A stretch of 64,000 nucleotides of DNA from Macrostomum hystrix (taxonomy: Eukaryota > Platyhelminthes > Macrostomidae). The stretch is taken from the NCBI GenBank assembly GCA_950097015.1, contig CATNEN010000007.1:9487001-9551000 (forward strand), read 5' to 3'. The notes beneath the pieces are model-generated. The model saw nothing but the letters and a program-made list of their open reading frames with translations. It searched no databases and had not been told where the DNA came from. Each line of letters begins with the position of its first letter. The stretch's first letter is position 1. The position numbers and the translations under genes are program-made. Below are positions 14,941 to 26,686 of the stretch, in pieces.

Positions 14941-16294
14941 TCAAAGTCGACCCATCTGGGCGCGCAGGTCGTCCAGGCTGAGGCCGGAGTCCTCAACGGA
15001 GGTGGCAGCCGCCGCTGAGCCGTCAGCAGCCGAGGCAGCCGCTGGCACCGAGTAGGCCGTGCGGACGCCGCCAGAGCCAACAGCCCGACCAGCGGCGCTC
15101 TCGTCGCCGCCCTCGTCAACCAGCTCGATGCACCAGGAGTTGTCCGAGTGAACAACCGCGGCAGTGGCGGCATCAGAAGCCGCCTCGTCTGCTGTCTGCA
15201 AAGCAGCGGCGGCGTCGGCTTCGGCGACCTCTCGTTGGCGTCGCCTACAAGCGTCCTCGGCGCAGTCCGGATTGGGCTTGAGCGACTCCACCGGGAAGAA
15301 GTCTGTCATAGCCGAGTAGCCCAGGTAGGGAGACACTCGGCCGAAGCCCAGCAGCAGCTTGAGGGTGGCCTGGACGAGTAGGCCGGCCACAATGCCCATG
15401 GTGGTTGGCAGGGAGGCGGCGCAGACGCCCTCTCGCTTTAGAGTCCTCTCGTCGCCGCCTTCTGCGACAACAAGCGGCGGCAGGCAGGTGAAGCAGGGCG
15501 TCCGGCCGGGCCGCATCAGCTGGACGTGGCCGCTGACGGCATCCTCGGAGACGCCGGACTCCAGCCAGGTGAGGCCCAGCTCGGTACACAGGGCGCTGAC
15601 CGCCACGCGGGCTTCATAATTGTCAACGCAGGCCAGCAGGGCCTGCACCGGACCGCCGGAGGGCAGGCCGCCTTCTTCTACGCGAGAGCGCAGCAGCTCG
15701 TAGCCCTCCACGGTGGTGACGTTGCACGAGTGGGCTTCGATCTGTACGGCAGAGACGTGAGGGAGGAAGGACAGTACAGTGTGGGACACGAACAAGATGG
15801 TGGTGAGGGAGTGACAGAATGCGGCATGAAACACAATAAGAAGCCTGTGACAGAAGTGAAGCCCAAAGCACCTGCACATCCGGATTGATGCCCAGGAGGG
15901 TCCGCTTGGCCGCCTCGACCTTGCTGAGGCCGGCCTGGTGGGGCTGGAAGAACAGGCGGTTCATGTTGGCCATTTCCACCTTGTCGTAGTCGAACAAGAT
16001 GAGGCGGCCAACGCCGCAGCGGGTCAGCATCTCGGCGGTGACGGAGCCGACGCCGCCAACGCCAACGATGAGAACAGACTGGCCCCGGATTCTCTCATAG
16101 TTCTGCACGACCCCCATGCGCTGCAGGGCCATTAGCCGACTGTACGGATTCGAGTCCACGACCTCGGCGGACATGCGATCAATGCGTTGGCGAGCAGCGG
16201 CTGGGTTGCCACGCAGCTCGGCCAGCTCCGCCTCCAGCTCGGCTACTCGGGCCCGCAGCTGCTCAGCATTGTCTGCGTTTGATGCGCTTGTCAT
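14941..16294 (-). CDS. UBA5: UBA5, UFM1-activating E1 enzyme
   Basis: Adenylates UFM1 and passes it to UFC1 in the UFMylation pathway, which serves ER homeostasis. Two exons, 16294-15872 and 15741-14941, joined in phase, give 407 residues, close to human UBA5 (404). Seen: an N-terminal coiled segment, the nucleotide loop [23 protein letters not shown], the first zinc pair CFTC, the catalytic cysteine in [13 protein letters not shown], the second zinc cysteines (C..DAC), the UFM1/LC3-interacting motif NSWCIELV, and a C-terminal helix [12 protein letters not shown] matching the UFC1-binding tail. On the minus strand a pyrimidine run ending in TTCCAG lies about 25 nt before the ATG and could be a 5' UTR or trans-splice acceptor. 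All key residues look intact. Confidence 0.97.
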
Positions 16295-18349
16295 GGCAGC
16301 AATGGTTAGCTAACACTGGAACCAGGAGGTAACAGGAGTCTTGTAATTTAAAAGGATGTTAAAGACTACAAATTAGTATCATAAAATATTAATCCATGGT
16401 GCCATAATGGCCAAATAAGCATTATGCTATTTTGGCATAAATAGCATTAAAATAGTCATGCCATTTTTAATTTTGACATGTCATGTCATGAAAATGACAC
16501 ATAAAACCCAGGGCAATAAAACTGGCCATTGTTCTAACTGCAAATTTGTTTTATGCCAACAGTGAGGCTATCAGTACTTTACTAAGAAATTGTAAAAATA
16601 AATAAAACTTAATCCAAAGTCAAAGTGTAGAGTAATCATTTTTTAGAAAAATATTTTAAAGCTTAAAACTTTTAATTAAGAAATAAGCATTTCTAATTGG
16701 CAATCCAGTTTATTAAAAAAATATTTTTAAACTATTCTTTCAAATGTTTATCAAATCAAATTAAAACTCAAACAAATTTTATGGGGTTGACTATTATTTC
16801 CCTGATACTTATTTGTTAGTATTTATATGATACTTATGAGATTATTTGTGCAATTGATAACATGTGGATTTGACATGTGATAGAGCACTTGTAAATATGG
16901 AACATAGAACTATAGCTTGCCAGATGTATCTAGGCAAGAATTAGCTACTGTTAAACCACAAGCTCTAATTTATGTACCACAACAACCTGACAGTCCACAG
17001 AAACACAAACAGAAACACTATTGATACTTGTTACTTTGATAGGTCATAGTGTACACACCAAGGCCAAGTTCGGAGCTAATAATTGCTTCCTAAAATTAAA
17101 GCTGAAAATATTATTTAAAAACAAGCTGTAGCTTATATTGCCATATCATTGACCACAAGCCATTCATCATTGTCATCCAAACACATTGAACAACTTGTAG
17201 TTACTAGCTGAACAAAATTGAACTAAGCTCCTAGCCTTTGCATATATAGCCAGGACAAAACTATTTATTCACAACATCTATACTGTAAACTGTGAACCAA
17301 TCCAGAAAACATGAATAATGGTAGAATTTTTAATAAAATATAAACAGCTATTGCCTATTGCATGGTTCCAACAATTTTGCTGTCAATACACGTGTACTAT
17401 TTCACAGAAACTGATTAAAGTAGTTTAACTCTTTTAATTCGGCCGAAATAAAGATAACGCTAAACTTATCCAATATAACAAAAGAAAAACACCTATTTTG
17501 CCTAAATTCTCTGTAAAGCAAAATTTTAGTGGTAATATTATAGCATGTTTTTATCTATTAACGCATTTGTTATATACTGAGTCTAGTTAACAGGAGCTAT
17601 GGATACCATACTGTATGATTTTTTAAGTTAAAAGAATTGTGATTTTACGACAGTTGTGATTTTGGATCTCAAGTACCGAGGCGAGCAGATCGATTAGGGA
17701 TACTTTCCCGCTCGATTGTTTATTTGTACCATGTGTAGAACCATTTAGAATATTTATTACACATATTTCATTTTTCTGGAAATTTGATTGATTCTATCAT
17801 GAAATTATGAAGATAAAATTATAAGTAGCAGTTTAACTTATAAGCTAAGCTGTACATGAAAGTTATATTATTCAGATCGTAAACTGTGAATTTTTCTAAT
17901 ATTATTGCCTTACTGATTTTGAAGTTCTTATGATGTAGAAAAGTATTTTAGTACACCATAACCTTTAGCTGACATCCATATTGCTATCAAAAAGCTTTAA
18001 ATTGAATTCTATTTGTGCGCTGATCTTATCCTTTTTAGCATGACAGTATTAAAAGAAAATATTTCCATGGAAGTTTTCGTTAATATTTGCTACTTTTTTT
18101 TTTAATATTTTTCATATATCCAAACATCCGAACATTTTTTATCTGTAACATTTAATTAGCCTGTTTTCAACACTGAAAATTTGAATGCAAAATAGGACCT
18201 AAATTAGTTGTACGAGCGTATATAATGTTTACAACTTTCGACGTTAATATATTATTTGACAAGAAGTTACATGTGCATAGAACTAATGCTGATTTGTGGC
18301 TTGCACATTATTTTGTTTTTCACCACTCACTCACGTACCCTGTCGACCG
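16295..18349. other. AT-rich spacer between divergent UBA5 and RSPH4A
   Basis: About 2 kb of AT-rich DNA between two divergent genes; it should hold both promoters. No exon, tRNA or tandem array seen. Short TCATGTCATG-like direct repeats occur near 16490. Confidence 0.5.
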
Positions 18350-20561
18350 ATGGGCACTTCAGCCATGTCCGAGGCGCACAGTCAGAAGAGCTCTTCTAAG
18401 CCCCAGACACCGGCGACCCGGGTGGACGAGAAGCAGGACCTGCTGCCGCGGGAGACGGATTTCACTGACAACAAGGCCTACCTACTGACGGCGAGCAGCA
18501 AGAGTGGAATCAACCTGTAAGCTATGCAATCCTTATGTAAAGTAAAAACAAATGATTCAGCCTGTCGAGTACGTTTCCCACCACGCTCCAATCTCCACTT
18601 CAGCTACGACCATCTGATCGTCTGTCTAAAGAAGATCCTAGAAGAGAAGCCCAAGGATGTCGTGGACATCTTTGAGGACATTAGCAAGGAGGGCAAGCGG
18701 GCAAGATTCGCCTCCCATGTGGACACGGTTCAGAACCAGTACGAGCGAACCACGGAGGTGGCCCGGGCTGAGATCCAGCGCAACCTTTTTGTGGTGAGTG
18801 GCGCATTTCTCATTTCCCCAAACTCAGCAAATGATCAAAGCCAGCTGAATCTCAATGCATTTCCATGCATATCAAACTGCAGCCAATCCAGGGCGACGAA
18901 GAGGAGGATGAGATGGAGTCGGCGCTGCCCAACCTTTGGCAGACCGCCTATCTATTCGAGCAGGGAGGCATCGGTGAGTCTGTGGTGCAGAATTTAAATC
19001 ATTGAGCAACAAACGATATTTGATACTTGAGCAGAGTTGACTTGAGCTAAAGCTGTGCTGCTTCTTCGCATCCTACAGGCTTGGACACCGAAGAGACCTA
19101 CCGCCTCTGGTTGGCACTGAAACAGTTGGAGAAGCAGCACAGTTTCGAGCAATTGCGCTTTTGGGGCAAGATCCTTGGCACCGAGGGCAGCTACTATGTT
19201 GCTGAGGGCGTCCTAAAATCCGAAGAGATCGACGCCATCGCCGAAGAGGAGGCAAAAGCGGCAGCGGCGTCCGGTGCTACCGCTGCGAATGACAAGCCTG
19301 CAGCTGATGCCGATGCCGGCGTTGCTGCTGAAGGCGAGGACGCCGCCGGAGCTGACGAGGAGCCACCGGAGGATCCGATCCCGAAGCCGGAGTTCAAGCC
19401 CACACCGGTGGTGCCACGCGAGGACGCCGGCACTGGAGCCAACAAGTTTGTGTACTTCGTCTGCTCTGAGCCCGGCCGGCCGTGGACCCGGCTGCCCAGC
19501 GTCACGCCCGCCCAGCTCCAGGTCGCCCGCCGGGTCAAGAAATTCTTCACCGGCCGCCTGGACGCCCTGGTGGTGACGTACCCACCGTTCCCCGGCAACG
19601 AGGCTAATTACCTGCGTGCCCAGATTGGCCGAATCTCCGCTGGAACCATCATCTCGCCGCAGGTAGGAATTTTCCACTTCCTAATCAGAATTGTCTGATT
19701 AGCAAAGTAGTTTTGGCTTTTTGCGATCCAACAAATCACAGTTAGTCGGCTATTGTCATCGGCGATTTCATTAACTAGCTTCATCAAAATCCCACTTAGG
19801 GCTTCTTCATGTTCGACGAAGAGGAGGAAGAGGATGAAGAGGGCGCCGGCCGGGACAAATTCATGGAGAATCCCGAGTTCGAGCCCATGTCGGTGCGCGA
19901 GCTTATCGACCCCAGCCTGGCCAGCTGGGTGCACCACGTGCAGCACCTGCTACCGCAGGGCCGCACCCGCTGGTGGAATCCGGCGCAGAAGCGCGACGAC
20001 GAGTCCGCCGAGGAAGAGGACGAGGAGGAGAAGGAGGAAATGGACGAGCCGCAGCCAGAGGAGGGCCCGCCGCTGCTGACGCCGCTGTCAGAGGACGCCG
20101 AGGTTGATGGTCAGCAGCCGTGGACGGCGCGGCTGTCCTCGCAGCTGCTGCCGCAGTTCTCCGTGGCCGTCCTGTCCTCGAATCTGTGGCCAGGCGCTCA
20201 CGCGGTGGCCTCTGGCAAGTGAGTGGCTGAGCTCTCCTTATTCACTTCGACCTCACCCATCAAACACATACGAAATGAGTAGAGAAAGCACAGACCTGCA
20301 GCTTGAGACAAACCTCGATCCCGCCGCAGGCTCTTTGAGAACGTCTACATCGGCTGGGGCCACAAGTACGCCACCGAGAACTACAGCCCGCCACCGCCAC
20401 CGCCGGTGCTGTTGGAGTTCCCAAGCGGGCCGGAGATCACCGAGACCGAGGACCCGACACCCGAGGAGGAGGCCGCTCTGAAGGCAGCCCTGGCCGAGGC
20501 CGAGGAGGGCGCCGAGGAGGGCGCTGGCGAGGAGGAAGAAGAAGAGGATGAGGATGACTAA
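18350..20561 (+). CDS. RSPH4A: Radial spoke head protein (RSPH4A/RSPH6A family)
   Basis: Structural part of the radial-spoke head in 9+2 motile cilia. Exons 18350-18516, 18604-18793, 18883-18973, 19079-19662, 19800-20218 and 20330-20561 close in phase and give 560 residues. Seen: LYDHL...[17 protein letters not shown] near residue 57, [85 protein letters not shown], then [20 protein letters not shown] near the C-terminus. An acidic tail ([10 protein letters not shown]) ends the protein, as in vertebrate members. Two in-frame ATGs (18350 and 18365) are possible starts. Probably the single RSPH4/6 of an invertebrate. Confidence 0.96.
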
Positions 20562-20860
20562 AGCAACATGAACTCTGTGCTTTACTCCGTGATAGGCATG
20601 CAAGCGCTGTCTATATTTGATGACATTCTGTTATTTTTCCTGTTGCGTAAATTTTTATGTTACAGTTTTGCTGATGCAGACCAAATAGTTTCAGGAGAGC
20701 TGTTGGGAAACTGCAACATTCAAAAGTGGAGCGTTCGTTTGACGTAGAATTTTATAAGTACGAGTATATTATCAACGAAACCAACAAAATCGTTTTGATG
20801 TCTCAGCAGCAGGTATTTTGATCTACCGATAAAGGAATTACATGGCTTGTGGCATATAAA

Positions 20861-20871
20861 AATAAAATAAA
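20861..20871 (+). terminator. Overlapping AATAAA poly(A) signals of RSPH4A
   Basis: Two overlapping AATAAA hexamers about 300 bp after the RSPH4A stop, in the expected place for the 3' end. Confidence 0.6.
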
Positions 20872-22049
20872 ATGAAGCTTTCGATTTATTATAAATATTT
20901 ACATAGACAGCAAGAATTATTGGCTTAGTTCGCTACTCATGCAGTGCTACCGATTATACAGACAACTGTCTGCAGACCGCCGCGCGTGCATGCGCCCAAC
21001 TGAGAGATCTGCTGCACGGCAATGAGACGCTTGGCTTTCACGTCCTGCGACGGCCTCAGCTAGTCCGGCCTTTGTCCCGGTTTCGGAAATATATTATTGC
21101 TACGAGTTCTTGCTGCTCTAGAAGCAAGAACTGTTAAGAACTCCCTCTCCTTAACAGAAGAAAGACCACGGAGGACTGTGAAATACTTACATTTACATTT
21201 AAATTATTTTTAAATTACATTTAAATTACATTTAAATTATACAGAACATTTACATTGTTCTGTATCTCCTAAAATCTTCAACCAATCGCCATGAACATCC
21301 AGAACACGGGCTAATATTTTGCGCTCTATCCGATGAAACAATTTCCAGAATAAAAAATGTAAGAATAATAATAATATTCGCATCGCTCAGATATTCGAGG
21401 ATTCTCGTCGGAGTGTCCGATGGCAAAAACCACCAGAATAGGCATAATCTTCAGCTCATAAGACTTCATCATGGAACCATGTCGGCTCCACATACTATGT
21501 CAATCAGTCACCAGGGTCCCCTTCATCACCGTCTGAAACATCGGCGGCGACCGTCGCGACTTTGGTATCTCAAAGAAGGCTTCGTTGCCAAAGCTGAAAT
21601 AGAAATAGAAATAGGCAGTTTACTGTTACTGTTAAGGGAGTTCGATTGTTCCTACATAATTAAATTGTTTTGTCGCTTGAATCTAAATAGAAGCAGAATT
21701 AATCGAAGCAAATGTTCAACAAAATGTCTCACAATTCTATATTTGCTGGCGCAATTTGTACGTGGTGAGGTTTGTGCGCAATGTGTGTCTGGGGCCAGCA
21801 CAGCTAGCTTCACCTGCGATGGCTGCAGTCGATATTATTTATAGATGAAGCCAGATACTATAGTGACGAAAAGTTTCAGTGAAATGTTGCAGCCAGTAAG
21901 TGGCCCGCTAGCTTAACCGGTTCGCAGAAAGAACAACCAATTCTACAGAGAAAGCACTGAGATATACAGCGAAAGTGACGGAGTGAAGACAGCAAACCTC
22001 TCACGAAATACATGTAGAGAGAAAAATCTGATTGTTTATAGGCCTCAAA
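20872..22049. other. Intergenic, no recognised gene
   Basis: Mixed composition. An open frame of 143 codons at 21413-21844 with two CxxC pairs (CAQC, CDGC) near its end has no recognisable family and no clear splice or poly(A) context. Recorded as unsupported. Confidence 0.35.
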
Positions 22050-23097
22050 ATGTCCGAAGTGAGCAAAATTTGACTATCAGTACGGGAAGGCAGGCCAGTA
22101 CTGCAGTTGGAACATTTATTGGTGACGGGTACACGACAAGCATCGTAGGTAGCTTATAGTCGCGCCCTGGGGTTATTTTCCTCGGACGAACGAGCGAAGT
22201 TCACAACATGATCAACGGAGAAAGACGAATATAAAATGGCGAACCATCCACAGCAGACAAGCAAAACCCGAAACGGATTCTGAGCCAATTTCCGGTTGAG
22301 AAAGTTGTGATAGGGAGAAAAAGCTTGAGTTCGCTCTGTAGGCAATTTATTTGCGAGTTCATCTTTGGCAGCACTCGGCCAGTGTGCGATGGGCTGGCTC
22401 CCTTACGGTGCTGCTGCTGCTTCTGAAGGCAGCCCACACCCAACCGTGTCCGAGCCCCTTCAGCACCTCCACCGGCTCGTGTTTGCGTGAAAGTCCCAGC
22501 TTGAACTATTCTTGGTGTGAGGCCAACTTGGATTGCGCGTCCCTTGGAGGCGAGCTGGTGAATCAGTACAGCATCATTAAGAGTCTGAGCTCAACCGAAG
22601 AAAGATGGATTGGCGTCACTGACTTGGCTGACGAGCGTAACACGTCAAGGTTGGGCTGGCAGCGCATCAACGATCACGGCCTTCTGCCGGTGGATGACAC
22701 TCTTTGGCGAATTGGTGAACCAAACTTGAAAAGTCTGGATTGTCTACGGCTGATAAAAAACAGCAGTCAAGGTCTGGCCAACATTGAGTGCTCAGCGAGC
22801 TACGGCTACATCTGCCAATTCATGCCGAGTCCGTCTGGTCTAGACAGGCGGTCGCTAACCTGGACGCAAGTCGCCTTCAAGCGGACGAGCTACAACCCGA
22901 GCTCACAGTACTGCCACAAGGACCTGCCCGGAATGCCGAACTCTTTTTGCTGCCTGGCCGCGGCCGGCCAAGATGGCAACTGCCGGCGCGCGCTGTACAA
23001 CCGGCGGCAGCAGCTGTGCCGCCTGCTGTTCACAGACGCCCAGGTGGAGTCGGCGATTGAGAACAACGAAGACTGGGTCAAGTTTAGTCTGGTTTGA
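22050..23097 (+). CDS. Secreted C-type lectin-like protein
   Basis: Calcium-dependent sugar-binding fold, likely secreted and concerned with recognition or mucus. The main exon 22372-23097 opens after TTTGGCAG without an in-frame ATG. A minimal first exon ATG TCC GAA at 22050-22058 followed by GTGAGC joins in phase and would give about 244 residues; this start is a proposal. Seen: hydrophobic signal segment (LTVLLLLLKAAHT), CTLD cysteines, WIGVTDL, the sugar-specificity motif GEPN (EPN, usually mannose-type) with DCLRL further on, and GYICQ closing the domain about residue 155. A cysteine-rich extension of about 85 residues follows (CHKDLPG, FCCLAA, CRRAL), not part of a standard CTLD. Confidence 0.85.
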
Positions 23098-23790
23098 AGT
23101 TGTTTACGAGCTTCAAAACGACTGTCGTATTGAATCGATCTCTCAGCTTACTGAGGTTTAAGCATTCAAAAGAAAAACTAGCTTTCAGAAAACAAAATTT
23201 GTATGCTGAGCTAATTGAAAAGAGGCCTTTAAAAGCAGTCCTGTAACAGAAATCAATTAGCGATATTTTCCGTTTAATTGGTTTTCGTGTCGACGCAAAA
23301 ATAATTCAGGAAGACGTTGGAATAAGAGAAAAGCGTACGATGAACGAGCCTCTGAAAGATTCAACGCTATGCGGAAAAGAGCCCTTAGAAGTTTTTTCGA
23401 ACTCAAGCTAAAGCTCCTTGAAGAGGTCAGGAGAGAATTTATTCAGAGAAGGGCAATGTTCCCCTCAACGCTGAGTAATGTCGGCCAAGACTGCAGTGAG
23501 TATAGACTTGCCAATGAGCAACTCCGTTTTTTTGAGCTCTTAGTGCGTCTTGCTTTCCAAGAAGAAATTTACTCAGTACTGTTTGTACTCGTACAAAATA
23601 AAATGCACTGGAAGGAGTTAAAAGCGCCGACCTATACAAGGGCAAAATTTGATAATAACAAGTCTTTTTTGCCCCTCTGATGAATAAAACAGGTCAGTAC
23701 ACGAAACTTGGATCTGCAAGACTAAAGCCAGTTTGCGAAAACTCCCGTTTTCATCACAAAAGCAGTAAAAGCTTTGGCAGCAGAAAGAGG
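23098..23790. other. Spacer between two lectin loci
   Basis: A 103-codon open frame at 23369-23680, rich in charged helix, is not recognised and lacks supporting signals. Otherwise nothing seen. Confidence 0.35.
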
Positions 23791-23794
23791 CACA

Positions 23795-24186
23795 GGAAAT
23801 ATTGAAGCCCTGCGCGCATCGGCTCACATTTCTTGAGAACAGAGTCGAAGCAAAAACGTTTGCTTCGATTGACGATGAACGATTGACGGCAACGCGATGC
23901 ATAACTTTTACTACACCGGCATCTGCTCCCACACGCAGTTCGCAGCATTCGAATGGTGGGAGGCCCAGCTGTTGCGCCCGTCTGTCATCTACAAGACAAT
24001 CTGCAACAGGCAGGAGCTGCCAGGGCGTCTCATGACCTTCCTGCTTCTGGTCGACTGCCTTGTCTGCAACGACGTGCGCCTGCCCGCGCCGATCTGTCTG
24101 GCACACGGATCAGGCTGGTGATGCGAAACCTGACGGCAGTCACCATCTGCGAGTTCGAAGCGTTCGGTTTCGCCTGGCCCTTCTAA
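23795..24186 (+). pseudogene. F5/8 type C (fucolectin-type) domain, frame-disrupted
   Basis: The reading matches a fucolectin/tachylectin-4/pentraxin-1 discoidin domain spread over three frames. Parts in order: ENRVEAKTFASIDD (about 23838 on), then MHNFYYTGICSHTQF, WWEAQLL and NRQELPGRLMTFLLLVD (23897-24105), then VMRNLTAVTICEFEAFG to the stop at 24186. An in-frame TGA also splits the first part near 23833. Switches near 23895 and 24100 have no room for introns, so this looks like a dead copy, or possibly poor assembly. It sits 700 bp after an intact C-type lectin. Confidence 0.7.
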
Positions 24187-24749
24187 CTGATGTACTTTAA
24201 TGACATCCTATATACGAGTACCAAATCCTGTTGTAAATTCTGCAGGGCCTTGAGTTTCGTTAGGGTGTTTTTCAGTTTTTGGATGGTACAAAAAATCACA
24301 TTTTCTGCACAAGGTTAAAAAATTAATCGACCTGCTATGCTTCATGCGCACACTACAAAGTCGTCGCTGTTAATACTCTGTGTCTATTGTGTCTAACGAA
24401 ACCAAGTATGGGCGAATGGCAGCAAAAAAGCTTGCCTAACTCAATAACAGACATCCGTTCGCCATTTAGATTTTTATTTATTTATTTTACTGTGAAAAAG
24501 GCATGGAGGGTGATGCTACAAAACAATCGCTTTTGAGTGAGTCATCCGAATAAATAGATAGCGAGAACCAGGCGCTAGTTTACCCCAAGGATCTTAAATA
24601 TCTTACGACAAACAACATCCCCATGTCTGTATCTGTCTTGGATTTTATTTCCTGACCTGGAATCCTGCTTGAGCATTTCCAGGTTTGGCAGCATTTCTAA
24701 GCTACACGAAAAATATGTTTAGCGTCAGTGTTAGCGTCTGGCTTCCAAG
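24187..24749. other. Convergent spacer with TMEM272-like poly(A) signal
   Basis: AT-rich. AATAAA on the minus strand at 24644-24649, about 100 bp beyond the stop of the gene to the right. Nothing else recognised. Confidence 0.45.
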
Positions 24750-25379
24750 TCATTCCTGCACCTGTAGCGCTGCGGAGGCAGCGGTCAGGCAGCCCATGCA
24801 GCAAAGGCAGCAGCAGTAGCCCAGAAAGTACAGGCACAGGGTGATCAGCCGGATGAGCACCAGAGCCTGGGCGAAGGTGTACAGCGGCTGCGGGCAAAAA
24901 TTTGCTGACTGACTGGCTGGCGTCGCAGCTTTGCCAGGGTCTGTGTTGAAGGACGGCGACGTGCCGAAGATCCACACCATGCCGCAGATGATCCAGATCA
25001 GCGTGAAAACGGACAGCAGGTTGGCCAACAGGCCCCAAGTGCCGCTAGAGCCGACCGCTGCCGTCTGCTGCAGCTGGTCGTCTGGCAAGAGCATCGCCTG
25101 CCGCCTCTCTTCAGCCTGCTGCTCAAGGCGCATCTGCCTCGACCGGACGCTGTTGACAGCCGACTTGACGATGCCCGTGACACCGATAACCAGCAGGTAG
25201 ATGGGGATCAGGTTCTGGGCCGGGCATTGGCCGATGTTCAAGGATCCCATCACGATCTCGGCAAGGCCCAGACCGAAGTCCAGCAGGGACAGCAGGCCCA
25301 GGCAGCATACTATTAACACGGAGCTCATCCCGATGAAGCCGGCTGTTAGTTTTGGCGCTGGCAGGTAAAACTTTGACAA
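24750..25379 (-). CDS. TMEM272-like four-helix membrane protein
   Basis: Single-exon frame of 209 residues. Four hydrophobic helices: about 12-45, 55-70, 115-140 and 165-200. The segment CPAQNLIPIYLLVIGVTGI after the first helix matches the signature of the poorly studied TMEM272-like family (C-x-n-IPIYL). Between helices 2 and 3 lies a charged loop with RSRQMRLEQQAEERRQ. The last helix ends in a cysteine cluster (YCCCLCCMGC), a plausible palmitoylation site. No signal peptide apart from helix 1. Function is unknown for the family; plasma or internal membrane location is inferred. Confidence 0.75.
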   Translation of the reverse strand: MSKFYLPAPKLTAGFIGMSSVLIVCCLGLLSLLDFGLGLAEIVMGSLNIGQCPAQNLIPIYLLVIGVTGIVKSAVNSVRSRQMRLEQQAEERRQAMLLPDDQLQQTAAVGSSGTWGLLANLLSVFTLIWIICGMVWIFGTSPSFNTDPGKAATPASQSANFCPQPLYTFAQALVLIRLITLCLYFLGYCCCLCCMGCLTAASAALQVQE

Positions 25380-26498
25380 AAGGGACAGTCAAAGAAGCTG
25401 CTGGAGTGCACTTTAGGCTTTGAAGCCCGCTTCACCAATCGCTAATACTAGTTTGAAGGTGACTTGCTCGCAGCGGCAAATCGCAGACCTTTCTTGGCTT
25501 CGCTTTGGAGGGAGAACAATGAGAACCCTCTATGACCCAAAATAAAATAAGCTGAGCAAGCGAAATGCTGCGTACACTCATTCCAAAACCAGCGACGCAG
25601 ATTTCAAGTGCTTTGCTAGCAGCATCAGTCAGATTAATGACGCCTTCTATAGCTCGTAGCCCTCTTGTATGTCCGGCTATTAGCGAATGGAAGAAGGTAC
25701 CAACTGCGGGACAGAATCGGCACCCTTTATAGCAATATTATATAGCTTATACGAGTATAATAAGCTATATTATAGAGTTGCTGAGTTCAGTGTTACGGTT
25801 CGTACGACAAACTGTTCGCAGATGGTTAAGTGCTGAGCATTGTACACTTATTCTAGCTCGTAATTGTTTTAGCTCGAATGTCACAGTTGGGTTTTGAATA
25901 GATGCACATGACGATTAGAAATGTACACACTGGTAATTTAAAATTATAATTTATAACACGCAGCCTCCGAGATTTACAAAAGGAAAGATGCAAGCATTCA
26001 ATGCTTTGCTGCGAAAAGCAAAAAAAACGGTGACTGGGAGACTCATTTCTATGCTGTGGTGATATGAGCACCTTTCGTGTTCAGCAGCAGCTGCCGCCCA
26101 TGACCCACGGTTTCTCTCTCTCTCGCCACGTCGACACGAATAAGAGAAGAAGAGAGGGAGAGGAGGGAGGGGAGTGGAGAGCCACGTCTACGACTCAGAC
26201 CTTGACTCGGCTGGCTTCACCATGCCAGGTTGAGCTGAGCAGGGGCTGCATGTATCGTGTTTCGCTTGGTCTCCCTCTCCCTCAACTCGTGCAGCAACAT
26301 GTGTTGCTTACTGCTTCTGTAGGAGTTTTTCGCAAAAAATAGTCCCCTTTGAAGGCAAATAAAAATGGTTGCAGCGCCTGGTCAAGCCCTTAGAAACGGT
26401 AGCCGCACTTGACTGGGTCTCTCCGAGCGCTGCCGTCTTAAATTTCTCGATCCCAAGCTAAAATTTAGTGCCGCACATTGAAGAGGGAGGGAGGAGGC
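25380..26498. other. Divergent spacer: TMEM272-like and cyclophilin promoters
   Basis: No coding sequence recognised. A purine-rich tract (GAGAAGAAGAGAGGGAGAGG) lies about 26142-26180. The right end merges with the cyclophilin promoter. Confidence 0.45.
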
Positions 26499-26501
26499 GC
26501 C

Positions 26502-26593
26502 ACGTGGCAGTGGCGCCGCAGATGCCGCGCGCGAGGTCCGCTGGCTACGTGGCCGAGTCAAACGTGGCACGCCCGATAGGAAAGGCATAAAAG
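26502..26593 (+). promoter_or_regulatory. Cyclophilin promoter: three ACGTGG cores and TATA-like box
   Basis: ACGTGG at 26502-26507 (within CCACGTGGCAG), 26547-26552 and 26562-26567 lies upstream of ATAAAAG at 26587-26593. The start codon follows about 95 bp later. ACGTG(G) is the core bound by XBP1/ATF6-type and bHLH factors. Function is inferred. Confidence 0.5.
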
Positions 26594-26686
26594 AGAAGCT
26601 CTGCTGAGGCCTCAGAGCCACAATCCAGACAGGAACTTGAACTAACTGTTCAGCGTTACCAGTTCTACAGCCCCTCAGTCGCATCA

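Noticed and set aside
21413-21844. 143-codon frame with two CxxC pairs as a small zinc-binding protein
   Set aside because: No conserved pattern before the CxxC pairs, AT-rich codon use unlike the neighbouring genes, and no supporting signals.
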